64,000 bases of DNA. Origin: an uncultured Clostridiaceae bacterium (lineage in GTDB: Bacteria; Bacillota; Clostridia; TANB77; CAG-465). Both the position numbers and the translations under genes were made by a program. Every line of letters starts with the position of its first letter. Position 1 is the first letter of the stretch. Shown here in pieces: positions 35,462-43,086 of this stretch. Location of the stretch: NCBI GenBank assembly GCA_947169155.1, contig CAMVON010000001.1, positions 1 through 64,000 on the forward strand, written 5' to 3'. The notes under the pieces are model-generated. The model ran no database searches, was not told the DNA's origin, and worked only from the letters and a program-made list of their open reading frames with translations.

Positions 35462-37093
35462 ATGAAATTTAGTATGCAAAAAAGGATAGCTACTTTAGCG
35501 TTTGCAATTATTTTAATATTTAGTGCTAAATTATATGCTGCAAGCCTTACAGGAGCTTCTAATGTGAATGTTGGAGATACTTTTACATTAACATATAACT
35601 TTGGACAAAGTGTTGGAGCATATGACAATATTTCGGTGTCATATGACTCTAATGTATTTGAATATGTTTCAGGTGATCCATTAAATGAATCAGTATGGTA
35701 TGATTCGACTGCAGAACAATATGGTATATCTACAAAGTCTTATACTTTTAGAGCTAAAAATTCTGGTTCTGCAAGGGTTGCAGTCGTAGCTAATGGAGTA
35801 GTTAGTGCAGATAGTTCAATGACAAGAACTGAAACTGTTACAGCTGAAAAACTAGTAAATGTTCAAGCTGTGGTAGCACCTCAAGAAAAGCCAACAACTA
35901 CACAAAATACACAAGGAAATGTTAATCCTACTTCTTCAACAGCAAGTGGAAATAATTACTTAAGCTATTTACAAATTAGTGAAGAAGGATTAAGCCCATT
36001 TTTTGCTAGAAATGTTGTAGACTATGCAATAACAGTTGGAGAAAATGTTTCAAGTATTGAAGTATTAGCTTTGCCAGATGATCCTAATGCTCGTGTAGAA
36101 ATTAGTGGAAATACAAATATAGTTGAAGGAGATAACTATATTAATATTAAAGTAACTGCAGAAAATGGATATTATAGAAACTATACAATTACAGTTACTA
36201 AAGTTAAAGATACAACAAAAGCAAATGCTTTTTTAGAGAATTTAATAATAGAAGGATATGAATTTACTAAACCATTTCAAGCTGAATCATTGTCTTATGA
36301 TTTAGGAGAAATTCCTTTTGGCTTAGAATCATTTAACATAGCTGCAATTGCAAAAGATCCAAATGCTAAAGTTGAAATTGTTGGTGCAGATAAACTAGTT
36401 GAGTCTGGTGAAGGACTAATAACTGTAAAAGTTACTGCACAAGATGGAACTACAACTAGAGAATATAAAGTAAAATATACAGTTAAAGCTGCAGGAGCTG
36501 AAGAACTGCAAGAAAAACAAATGCAAGATTATCTTAAAGATATTCAAGGAGCTCAAGGTAAAAAAGCTGTATTTGTATCATATTTAAAATATATATGGGC
36601 AGCAATTAAGAAAAACTATCTTTTAGTTTTAATGTATGCTCTATTATTAATAAGCTTTATTGTTATTATAGTACTTAGTAGAAAATTAAAAAAAGCTAAA
36701 GACTATACATATGAATCACAAAATGAGGATAAAACAATACTTAAAGTTGAAGCTCAAGACAAAGAAGAAACTTCTCAAATTGAAGAGGCAGTTCATCAAC
36801 ATGTAAAAATTGAACCACCAAAAGTTGAATTATTAAAAGAGGATGATCAAGTATCTCAAGAAACTACTACAGTTGATCTTCCAAAACTTGGAAGGGCTGG
36901 AAGTAGGGCAGAAGATATAGTGGAAGAGCCTGAGGTTAAATCTGAGATTAAAGCTGCTAATCCTGGTAAAATACAACTTGTAGATTTGGATAAAAATGAA
37001 GGTCCAAAAGATGAGCTTACATTTAATATTTTTGATAATCTAAATGAGGAAGATATTAAGAGACTTTTAGATGATCAAATAGATAAAGAGTAA
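35462..37093 (+). CDS. Membrane-anchored protein with cohesin-like and two cadherin-like domains
   Basis: A 543-residue protein: signal peptide (~1-26); a cohesin-like beta-sandwich (~30-135; NVNVGDTFTLTYNF, VSYDSNVFEYVSG); a Pro/Thr linker; two cadherin-like beta-sandwich (PF12733-type) domains (~166-245 and ~254-341, each with the DPNA(K/R)VEI motif). A membrane helix (~386-405) and a long acidic cytoplasmic tail (~410-543) follow. With the dockerin-like enzyme just upstream (15 bp from stop to ATG), it could tether that hydrolase to the membrane. The cohesin call is from pattern, not from a search. The ATG at 35462 is favoured over 35456 by ribosome binding site spacing. Confidence 0.7.
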   Translation: MKFSMQKRIATLAFAIILIFSAKLYAASLTGASNVNVGDTFTLTYNFGQSVGAYDNISVSYDSNVFEYVSGDPLNESVWYDSTAEQYGISTKSYTFRAKNSGSARVAVVANGVVSADSSMTRTETVTAEKLVNVQAVVAPQEKPTTTQNTQGNVNPTSSTASGNNYLSYLQISEEGLSPFFARNVVDYAITVGENVSSIEVLALPDDPNARVEISGNTNIVEGDNYINIKVTAENGYYRNYTITVTKVKDTTKANAFLENLIIEGYEFTKPFQAESLSYDLGEIPFGLESFNIAAIAKDPNAKVEIVGADKLVESGEGLITVKVTAQDGTTTREYKVKYTVKAAGAEELQEKQMQDYLKDIQGAQGKKAVFVSYLKYIWAAIKKNYLLVLMYALLLISFIVIIVLSRKLKKAKDYTYESQNEDKTILKVEAQDKEETSQIEEAVHQHVKIEPPKVELLKEDDQVSQETTTVDLPKLGRAGSRAEDIVEEPEVKSEIKAANPGKIQLVDLDKNEGPKDELTFNIFDNLNEEDIKRLLDDQIDKE

Positions 37094-37100
37094 AAAAAAG

Positions 37101-37132
37101 TTCCCAAATGAATTAACATTTGGGAATTTTTA
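37101..37132. terminator. Bidirectional terminator
   Basis: A 10-bp perfect stem (37101-37110 with 37117-37126), with A- and T-runs on either side, between convergent genes. Confidence 0.88.
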
Positions 37133-37136
37133 TATT

Positions 37137-37664
37137 TTAGCCATTTTCAACTAGAAACTTAAATAGTGTAGACTTACATGTAAGCCTTGTTTTATTCTTT
37201 GTGTCAAAAATAGCAACATACTCATCTGCAGATTTTAAACATGATCTTATTTTAGGAATATATGTGTTAAGTATATGTTTAGTCTTAATTATACTTTTTG
37301 TTTTGAAGAAAGTGTATAAATTGCATAGAGCAAGTATTAAGAATTGTTCATCCTCACTACATTTACTATATAAATCTGGTTTTAAGTGACTTACTAGCTC
37401 AGTAGTGTCTTCTGCTGGTTTTGCAAGTAGCCCAACATACAACGTATGATATTTTTTGATTGCCATTTCTTTACCTGTGTATTCTTTGTTTAGTTCAAAA
37501 AAGTTATTATATGCTTTCATTGCTATACAAGAATAATAGATAATGTATTGTTGCAATCTCTCCGGGTCTGTACAACCCTTTTCAACTAAAATAGACGCTT
37601 GAGCTGTCGTCATTTTAATTGCTTCAAAAAGAACAGATTCTCTAAAATGTAGATCTCTTTTCAT
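37137..37664 (-). CDS. Hypothetical helical protein, 175 aa
   Basis: Unrecognised soluble protein of 175 residues, predicted mostly helical, with scattered Cys and Tyr/Lys-rich helices (YYSCIAMKAYNNFFEL, FLILALCNLYTFFKTK). No signal peptide, nucleotide site or metal motif. GGGAGG precedes the ATG at 37664. A second unknown gene of similar type lies upstream on the same strand, but a terminator between them separates the transcripts. Confidence 0.65.
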   Translation of the reverse strand: MKRDLHFRESVLFEAIKMTTAQASILVEKGCTDPERLQQYIIYYSCIAMKAYNNFFELNKEYTGKEMAIKKYHTLYVGLLAKPAEDTTELVSHLKPDLYSKCSEDEQFLILALCNLYTFFKTKSIIKTKHILNTYIPKIRSCLKSADEYVAIFDTKNKTRLTCKSTLFKFLVENG

Positions 37665-37744
37665 AATTTTACCTCCCTTTCAAAGTATTTAATCTCAGGG
37701 TGTCTCCTTTTTAAAGTAGCTCTATTATACAACAAGGGATAATA

Positions 37745-37770
37745 AAAAACAAGTACTATCTAGTACTTGC
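37745..37770 (-). terminator. Terminator overlapping the stop of the 137-aa gene
   Basis: A 9-bp stem (37750-37758 with 37761-37769) followed on the minus strand by a T6 tract. Confidence 0.8.
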
Positions 37771-38169
37771 TATTATTTTGTTTACATTTTTTATAATATT
37801 ATCTCTAAGTGATATATCTAAATTATCATATTCGGTAATGGTTTTAAAAAATGTAAGAATCTCTTTAGTATTTTCTGAATAATCAACAGCTATTTCTTTT
37901 CTGTCGAATTGTCTTAGCATAAGATTTTCTTTGAATAAGTCGATTATTCTAAGAGTAGATAATAGCGTAGAACTAGATAACTTCTTTGTGTATGTATATT
38001 CGTCAACTGTATTTAATGCACAGTTATATATGTATTTTTTCAAGTCTTCTGATTCGTATTCTGTTATAAATTCTTTTGAGTAATCTTTATAGTTACTTAT
38101 TACATATGAAAGAAAATTACGTATAACTAAGTTTAATTTACTATCATTTTTCTGCTTTATTAAAAACAT
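37756..38169 (-). CDS. Hypothetical helical protein, 137 aa
   Basis: An unrecognised 137-residue, probably all-helical protein (NLVIRNFLSYVISNYKDYSKE, shown in part; TKEILTFFKTITEYDN). No membrane segment. AAGGAGG lies 8 nt before the ATG at 38169, preferred over the TTG six bases upstream. Its consensus promoter lies back to back with the tmRNA promoter. Function unknown. Confidence 0.68.
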   Translation of the reverse strand: MFLIKQKNDSKLNLVIRNFLSYVISNYKDYSKEFITEYESEDLKKYIYNCALNTVDEYTYTKKLSSSTLLSTLRIIDLFKENLMLRQFDRKEIAVDYSENTKEILTFFKTITEYDNLDISLRDNIIKNVNKIIASTR

Positions 38170-38228
38170 AATCAAAACCTCCTTAATTTAATTAAATTAT
38201 GAAAGATAGTGTACATAATTCGTGAGAA

Positions 38229-38257
38229 ATTATATAATAGTTATGGTTTCTTGTCAA
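38229..38257 (-). promoter_or_regulatory. Consensus promoter of the 137-aa gene
   Basis: On the minus strand TTGACA (38252-38257), 17-bp spacer, TATAAT (38229-38234). Only ~6 bp separate it from the -35 of the divergent tmRNA promoter. Confidence 0.88.
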
Positions 38258-38263
38258 GAGGTC

Positions 38264-38292
38264 TTTAATTTTTAATATTCATATGGTATAAT
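38264..38292 (+). promoter_or_regulatory. Promoter of ssrA
   Basis: TATAAT (38287-38292) with a weak -35 (TTTAAT, 38264-38269) at 17 bp. It places the transcript start close to the tmRNA 5' end. Confidence 0.65.
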
Positions 38293-38302
38293 TAAAATGT
38301 AA

Positions 38303-38655
38303 GGGGCCGTAAGGTTTCGACGGCTATTTTGAAATATTATAAGCGAGTAGTGGATTCTCGTTGGCCACTATAAAAACGAGAAATTAAAATTAAACGCAGA
38401 TAAAGAATTTGCATTAGCTGCCTAATTATAGGCGCGGCGTAAGTTTTCCTTGCTAGGTGGAATACTTTCGTTTCATATTTTTCTAGCTAACAAATCTATT
38501 AAATGTTTGTATAATAGAGGGTATTTTACAATCATATTATTTCATCTTTTTGTATATGTTTTAGTGAAATAGTATTAAATTAACATATACTGCACTCGGA
38601 GAAAATAATATAGAGGAATTTTCGGACGTGAGTTCAATTCTCACCGGCTCCACCA
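38303..38655 (+). ncRNA. ssrA: tmRNA (SsrA)
   Basis: A one-piece tmRNA. The 5' end GGGGCCGTAAGGTTTCGACGG pairs with 3' CGGCTCCACCA (first 20 shown in part), forming the alanine-type acceptor stem. The T-arm is in GTGAGTTCAATTCTCAC and the CCA end is encoded. The resume codon is GCA at 38396 and the tag frame 38396-38425 encodes ADKEFALAA then stop, ending in the LAA degron typical of the family. Pseudoknot-forming AT-rich sequence fills the middle. It rescues stalled ribosomes with SmpB (gene at 23709). Confidence 0.97.
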
Positions 38656-38662
38656 ATTATTT

Positions 38663-38691
38663 ATCATTCAAACAATTGAATGATTTTTTTA
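38663..38691 (+). terminator. Terminator of ssrA
   Basis: A 9-bp perfect stem (38663-38671 with 38676-38684) with ACAA loop and T7. Confidence 0.88.
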
Positions 38692-38720
38692 TTGCCAATT
38701 ACATTTTCGTATGCTATAAT
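38692..38720 (+). promoter_or_regulatory. SigA-type promoter of the HD hydrolase gene
   Basis: TTGCCA (38692-38697), 17-bp spacer, TATAAT (38715-38720). Confidence 0.78.
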
Positions 38721-38755
38721 CTAGAAAAAAATATTATAATTTAGGAGGTAAAATT

Positions 38756-39388
38756 ATGTCTAAGGAAGAAAATGTAATTAAATACTATGTTTTATGTAAT
38801 AAATTAAAGAATGTTATTAGAACTGGTTGGATGGACTGGAAAGTTCAAAGAGATAGAATAGAAAGTGTTGCAGAACATATTTTTGGTACTCAAATGTTAG
38901 CTATTGCAATGAAATCTGAATTTGAATATGATATTGACATAATGAAAGTAATATATATGCTGGCAATTCACGAATTAGGTGAGACTGTTATTGGAGATTT
39001 AACTCAATTCCAAATAGATAAAGATGAAAAGGAAAAAATTGAACATGAGGCAGTACATAAGATTTTATCTTCGCTAATTGATGGAGAAGAAATTGAAAAA
39101 CTATTCTTAGAATTTGATGCTCATGAAACTCCAGAAGCAATGTTTGCTTATCAATGTGATAAACTAGAATGTGATATTCAATGTAAATTATATGATCAAG
39201 AAAAATGCGTAGATTTAGCTCATCAAGAAGGAAATAATACAACAAATGATGAAACCGTAAAAAAACTACTTGATAGTGGTAAATCTTGGTCAGATATGTG
39301 GCTTGAGTTTGGACAGTCTAGATATCCATATGACGAAAACTTTCTTTCAGTTTCAAATTTTGTAAAAGATAATAATATAAGTGAATAA
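38756..39388 (+). CDS. HD domain hydrolase, YfbR/HDDC2-like
   Basis: A 210-residue protein resembling 5'-deoxynucleotidase YfbR and HDDC2. The first metal His is in SVAEHIFGTQM (~40). The second motif reads AIHELGETVIGDL (~75), with Glu where the usual HD Asp stands. The later Asp lies in YQCDKLECDIQCK (~140). Members dephosphorylate deoxyribonucleoside 5'-monophosphates. Activity here depends on whether HE still binds metal. TAGGAGG precedes the ATG at 38756. A terminator overlaps its stop. Confidence 0.8.
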   Translation: MSKEENVIKYYVLCNKLKNVIRTGWMDWKVQRDRIESVAEHIFGTQMLAIAMKSEFEYDIDIMKVIYMLAIHELGETVIGDLTQFQIDKDEKEKIEHEAVHKILSSLIDGEEIEKLFLEFDAHETPEAMFAYQCDKLECDIQCKLYDQEKCVDLAHQEGNNTTNDETVKKLLDSGKSWSDMWLEFGQSRYPYDENFLSVSNFVKDNNISE

Positions 39389-39417
39389 GCGAGTATTTAA
39401 CTCGCTTATTTTTTTGT
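39384..39417 (+). terminator. Rho-independent terminator
   Basis: A 10-bp perfect stem (39384-39393 with 39401-39410) overlapping the HD gene stop, with a T-run. Confidence 0.88.
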
Positions 39418-39432
39418 TAAAATGCAAATCAT

Positions 39433-39461
39433 TTGACAATTCTAAAAAACAAGAATATAAT
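39433..39461 (+). promoter_or_regulatory. Consensus promoter of dxs
   Basis: TTGACA (39433-39438), 17-bp spacer, TATAAT (39456-39461). It shows that translation starts downstream at 39492 and not in the open frame that extends back to 39381. Confidence 0.88.
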
Positions 39462-39491
39462 AGTCCTCGTATAAATTTTTTAGGAGGGCTT

Positions 39492-41378
39492 ATGTTAGAA
39501 AAGGTAAATAGTCCAAAAGATTTAAAAGATTTAAAAATAAAAGATAAAAAAGAATTAGCTCAAGATATTAGAGATTATATATTAGAAGTAGTATCACAAA
39601 ATGGAGGACATCTTGCTTCAAATTTAGGTGTTGTAGAGTTAACTATTGCACTTCATAGTGTCTTTAATACCCCTGAGGATAAAATAATATGGGATGTAGG
39701 ACATCAAAGCTATGTACATAAGATTCTTACTGGCAGAAAGAATAAAATGGGTAATATTCGTAAATTTGGAGGAATTGCGGGATTTCCTAAAACTAAAGAG
39801 TCGCAATATGATACTTTTAATACTGGACACAGTTCTACATCTATTTCTGCAGCACTTGGTATGGCACGTGCTCGTGACTTAAAAGGAAAAGATAACCAAG
39901 TTGTAGCAGTAATTGGAGATGGATCACTTACTGGTGGTATGGCTATGGAAGCATTAAATGATGCAGGATTTAGTAAAACGAATATAACTGTTATTTTAAA
40001 TGATAACGAAATGAGTATATCTAAAAATAATGGTGGATTGAATAATTTACTAGGTCACTTACGTAGTAAAAGACTATATACTAGAACTAATAATTTAGTT
40101 AAAAGAGGTTTAAGTAAAATACCAGGAATTGGACCTAAAATGGTTACAAATATACAAAGATTTAAAATGTCTTTAAAACAATTATTACTTAAAGGTAATG
40201 GAATGTATTTTGAAGATATTGGATTTACATACTTAGGACCTGTAGATGGTCATAATATCTCAAAACTTGAAAGTATTATGAGATTAAGTAAAAAAATAGA
40301 AGGACCAGTACTAATTCATGTTTTAACTAAAAAAGGAAAAGGATACAAAATAGCAGAAGAAAATCCAGATAGATTTCATGCAACAGGACCTTTTAATATT
40401 GAAACAGGAGAGCCAAAACAAGAGAAGAAGTTAGATTATTCTAAAGTATTTGGAGATAAACTTGTAAAGCTTGCTAAAAAGAATGATAAAATAGTTGCAA
40501 TTACTGCCTCTATGAAAGATGGTACAGGGCTTAAAGAATTTGCAAAACAATTTCCTGATCGTTTTTATGATATTGGTATAGCTGAACAACATGCATTAAC
40601 TATGGCAGCAGGAATGGCAACAGAAGGAATGATTCCATTTGTACCAATTTATTCATCTTTTTACCAAAGGGCATATGACCAAGTAATTCATGATATTGCT
40701 CTACAAAATCTACCGGTTATAATGTGTGTAGATAGAGCAGGAATAGTTGGTGCAGATGGTGAAACTCACCAAGGAATGTTAGATATGGCTTTCTTTAGAT
40801 TAGTACCAAATCTAGTTATAATGGCACCTAAAAATTTTAAGGAACTAGAAAACATGTTAGAGTTTGCAATAAAACTTAAAAGACCAGTTGTAATTAGATA
40901 TCCACGTGGTGGAGAATCTAAAAATAGCGAACTTAATGATAAAAATATAAAACTAGAAATTGGAAAAGCTGAAACTTTAAAAAATGGAACAGATGTAACT
41001 ATTATTGCAATTGGAAATATGGTATCTCGTGCATTGGAAGTTGCAAAAGAGTTAGAGGCTAAAAAAAGAAGTGTAGAAGTAATTAATGCAAGATTTTTAA
41101 AACCATTAGATAAAATAACTATTTCTAAGAGTATTAAGAAGACTAAATTTGCAGTTACAATTGAAGATGGAACAAAAATTAATGGCTTAGGAACTGCAGT
41201 AAAAGAATTAATAGTAGATGATAAAATACGTGGAATTAAATTTAAATCATTTGCATATCCAGATGAGTTTATTCCTCATGGAAGTGTTAATGAACTTGAA
41301 GACTTATACAATATGTCTACTAAGAAAATAGCATCTGAGATTAACAAGGAATGTGAAGTATACAAGAAAAATAAATAA
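39492..41378 (+). CDS. dxs: 1-deoxy-D-xylulose-5-phosphate synthase
   Basis: A 628-residue thiamine diphosphate enzyme, first step of the MEP isoprenoid pathway (pyruvate plus glyceraldehyde-3-phosphate). It has the N-terminal domain with GHQSYVHKILTGRK, the ThDP/Mg motif VIGDGSLTGGMAMEALNDAG (~142-161, then NDNE), and the transketolase-like pyrimidine domain with GIAEQHALTMAAGMA and DRAGIVGADGETHQG. TAGGAGGG precedes the ATG at 39492. ispH, FPP synthase and uppS follow a few kb on. Confidence 0.97.
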   Translation: MLEKVNSPKDLKDLKIKDKKELAQDIRDYILEVVSQNGGHLASNLGVVELTIALHSVFNTPEDKIIWDVGHQSYVHKILTGRKNKMGNIRKFGGIAGFPKTKESQYDTFNTGHSSTSISAALGMARARDLKGKDNQVVAVIGDGSLTGGMAMEALNDAGFSKTNITVILNDNEMSISKNNGGLNNLLGHLRSKRLYTRTNNLVKRGLSKIPGIGPKMVTNIQRFKMSLKQLLLKGNGMYFEDIGFTYLGPVDGHNISKLESIMRLSKKIEGPVLIHVLTKKGKGYKIAEENPDRFHATGPFNIETGEPKQEKKLDYSKVFGDKLVKLAKKNDKIVAITASMKDGTGLKEFAKQFPDRFYDIGIAEQHALTMAAGMATEGMIPFVPIYSSFYQRAYDQVIHDIALQNLPVIMCVDRAGIVGADGETHQGMLDMAFFRLVPNLVIMAPKNFKELENMLEFAIKLKRPVVIRYPRGGESKNSELNDKNIKLEIGKAETLKNGTDVTIIAIGNMVSRALEVAKELEAKKRSVEVINARFLKPLDKITISKSIKKTKFAVTIEDGTKINGLGTAVKELIVDDKIRGIKFKSFAYPDEFIPHGSVNELEDLYNMSTKKIASEINKECEVYKKNK

Positions 41379-41411
41379 AAAAGAGAAGCGAGGATTAAAT
41401 CCTTGCTTCTT
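41375..41411. terminator. Hairpin terminator between dxs and small RNA C
   Basis: An 11-bp stem with one G-U (41384-41394 with 41400-41410). The U-tract is much better on the minus strand (from the A-rich 41371-41383), fitting a minus-strand transcript; it may also stop dxs. Confidence 0.75.
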
Positions 41412-41458
41412 TGATTATAATCTGGTATGTAGGTCTTATAGTGGCATACTTACATAAT
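41376..41458 (-). ncRNA. Candidate two-hairpin small RNA (copy C)
   Basis: A minus-strand unit of ~83 nt beginning just after a promoter at 41465-41493. A 5' hairpin (41426-41433 with 41449-41456, core TATGTAAG/CCTACATA with one mismatch) is followed by a short linker and the strong hairpin at 41384-41410 with a U-rich tail. The loop and linker (TGCCACTATAAGA; ATCAAAGAAGC) resemble those of copy B 125 nt upstream. No ORF or ribosome binding site is seen. Confidence 0.55.
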
Positions 41459-41464
41459 ATTTAT

Positions 41465-41493
41465 ATTATAATGTTATTTGATATAAAATTCAA
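41465..41493 (-). promoter_or_regulatory. Promoter of small RNA C
   Basis: On the minus strand TTGAAT (41488-41493), 17-bp spacer, TATAAT (41465-41470). Confidence 0.6.
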
Positions 41494-41499
41494 AGGTGA

Positions 41500-41584
41500 T
41501 AAAAGAAGAAACGAGGAAAAGAATCCTCGTTTCTTTGTGTAATACTTAATATATAGGTCTATAATTTGCCATTCCCTATATATC
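41500..41584 (-). ncRNA. Candidate two-hairpin small RNA (copy B)
   Basis: The minus-strand transcript is predicted to begin at ~41584, exactly at a 9-bp perfect hairpin (41575-41583 with 41549-41557, core TATATAGG/CCTATATA). A linker TAAGTATTACACAAAG follows, then a 12-bp perfect hairpin (41524-41535 with 41506-41517) and CTTTTA. The first stem has the same core as copy A at 15022. The second hairpin and linker match copy C. No reading frame is apparent. Confidence 0.55.
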
Positions 41585-41590
41585 AATTTT

Positions 41591-41619
41591 ATTATACCAT
41601 AAATTAGTGTAAATGTAAA
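41591..41619 (-). promoter_or_regulatory. Promoter of small RNA B
   Basis: On the minus strand TTTACA (41614-41619), 17-bp spacer, TATAAT (41591-41596). Confidence 0.68.
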
Positions 41620-41649
41620 AATATTTATGTTATTTATTTACTCTTTTCC

Positions 41650-41678
41650 TTGAGAAAATGGCTAAATAATGATATAAT
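41650..41678 (+). promoter_or_regulatory. SigA-type promoter of radA-disA
   Basis: TTGAGA (41650-41655), 17-bp spacer, TATAAT (41673-41678). A small palindrome GTGCTTAGCAC lies at the start of the transcript. Confidence 0.75.
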
Positions 41679-41707
41679 GAGTGCGTGCTTAGCACAGGAG
41701 GTAGATT

Positions 41708-43075
41708 ATGGCATCAAATGTTGTATTCTTTTGTAAAGAATGTGGATATGAATCAGCAAAATGGATGGGAAAGTGTCCAGGTTGTAATAGCTGGAATAGC
41801 TTTGTAGAAGAAAAGGTAAATAAAAAGTCTACAAAAAGTGGAAGTAGTCGTGATACTTTTTCTCAAAGAAGTGAAGTTAAAAAGCTTAAAGATATAGTTG
41901 TAACTCAAGAGGTTAGGCTTGACACAGGATATGAAGAATTAAACAAAGTATTTGGTGGTGGGATAGTTGAAGGCTCTTTAAACTTAATTGGTGGCGAGCC
42001 TGGTATTGGTAAATCTACTTTAATTATGCAAGTGTGTTCTAAACTTGCAGATATAGGAAATGTTTTATATATATCTGGAGAAGAGTCTGAAACACAAGTT
42101 AAACTTCGTGCAGATAGACTTGGTGTAAAAAGTGATAATATTCTCTTTTTAAATGAGACAAATATTGCTCAAATTGAGGATAAAATTGAGTCAATATCTC
42201 CAAAATTTTGTATAGTTGACTCTATACAAACTATGTATGATGAAGATATTAGTTCAACTCCTGGAAGTATATCTCAAGTAAAAGAAGTAACAGGAAGACT
42301 AATGTATCAAGCAAAAAGAAAAGGTATAACTACTATAGTAATTGGACATGTAACAAAAGATGGGGTTATTGCAGGGCCAAGAATTCTTGAACATATGGTA
42401 GATACTGTAATATATATAGAAGGAGAAAGATTTTTATCTCATAGAATTGTTAGAGGTGTAAAAAATAGATTTGGCTCAACTAATGAAATTGGTGTTTTTG
42501 ATATGAAAGATGAAGGAATGGTTGAGGTAAAAAATCTATCAGATATATTCTTAACAAAATCAGATAAAAATTTACCTGGAACTGCAATTGTTGCAACAGT
42601 TGAAGGGACATCTACTATACTTATGGAAGTTCAAGCACTAACTACTCATTCATATTATAACAACCCTAGACGTGTTCCAAATGGAATAGATTTAAATAGG
42701 TTAAATATGTTAATAGCAGTACTAGAAAAAAGATGTAATTTATCTTTAAGTACTCAAGATATATATGTAAATATCATAGGTGGTATGAGAGTAGATGAGC
42801 CTGCAGTAGATTTAAGTGTTGCAATGGCTATAGTCTCAAGTTATAAGAACATAACAATTGACCCTAAAACTGTATTTTTAGGTGAAATTGGTTTAACTGG
42901 AGAAATTCGTAATATTACAAATTTTGAAAAACGTATAAAAGAAATAACAAAACTTGGATATAATACAATTTATACAAATAAAAAACAAATAGATAGTCTA
43001 AAAGAAAAAGTAGATGCTAATCTTATTGGTGTGTCTACAATAGATGAAGTAATAGATAAAATAGTTAGAAGTTAA
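41708..43075 (+). CDS. radA: DNA repair protein RadA
   Basis: A 455-residue RecA-like recombination ATPase. It has an N-terminal four-Cys zinc finger (CKECG, CPGCN at ~9-27), Walker A GGEPGIGKST (~96), the RadA-specific KNRFGS motif (~254) and a C-terminal Lon-protease-like domain lacking the catalytic dyad. RadA is a branch-migration helicase in homologous recombination and competence. CAGGAGG precedes the ATG. disA follows 11 bp on, the conserved Bacillota pair. Confidence 0.97.
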   Translation: MASNVVFFCKECGYESAKWMGKCPGCNSWNSFVEEKVNKKSTKSGSSRDTFSQRSEVKKLKDIVVTQEVRLDTGYEELNKVFGGGIVEGSLNLIGGEPGIGKSTLIMQVCSKLADIGNVLYISGEESETQVKLRADRLGVKSDNILFLNETNIAQIEDKIESISPKFCIVDSIQTMYDEDISSTPGSISQVKEVTGRLMYQAKRKGITTIVIGHVTKDGVIAGPRILEHMVDTVIYIEGERFLSHRIVRGVKNRFGSTNEIGVFDMKDEGMVEVKNLSDIFLTKSDKNLPGTAIVATVEGTSTILMEVQALTTHSYYNNPRRVPNGIDLNRLNMLIAVLEKRCNLSLSTQDIYVNIIGGMRVDEPAVDLSVAMAIVSSYKNITIDPKTVFLGEIGLTGEIRNITNFEKRIKEITKLGYNTIYTNKKQIDSLKEKVDANLIGVSTIDEVIDKIVRS

Positions 43076-43086
43076 AGGGGGAAAAA

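Noticed and set aside
39381-39491. Extension of Dxs to 39381
   Set aside because: It overlaps the previous gene's stop and terminator and spans the dxs promoter; TAGGAGGG precedes ATG 39492.
41506-41535. Plus-strand terminator interpretation of the 12-bp hairpin
   Set aside because: Its plus-strand U-tract is weak (TTTGTG) and no plus transcript needs it after the dxs hairpin; paired minus-strand promoters explain it better.
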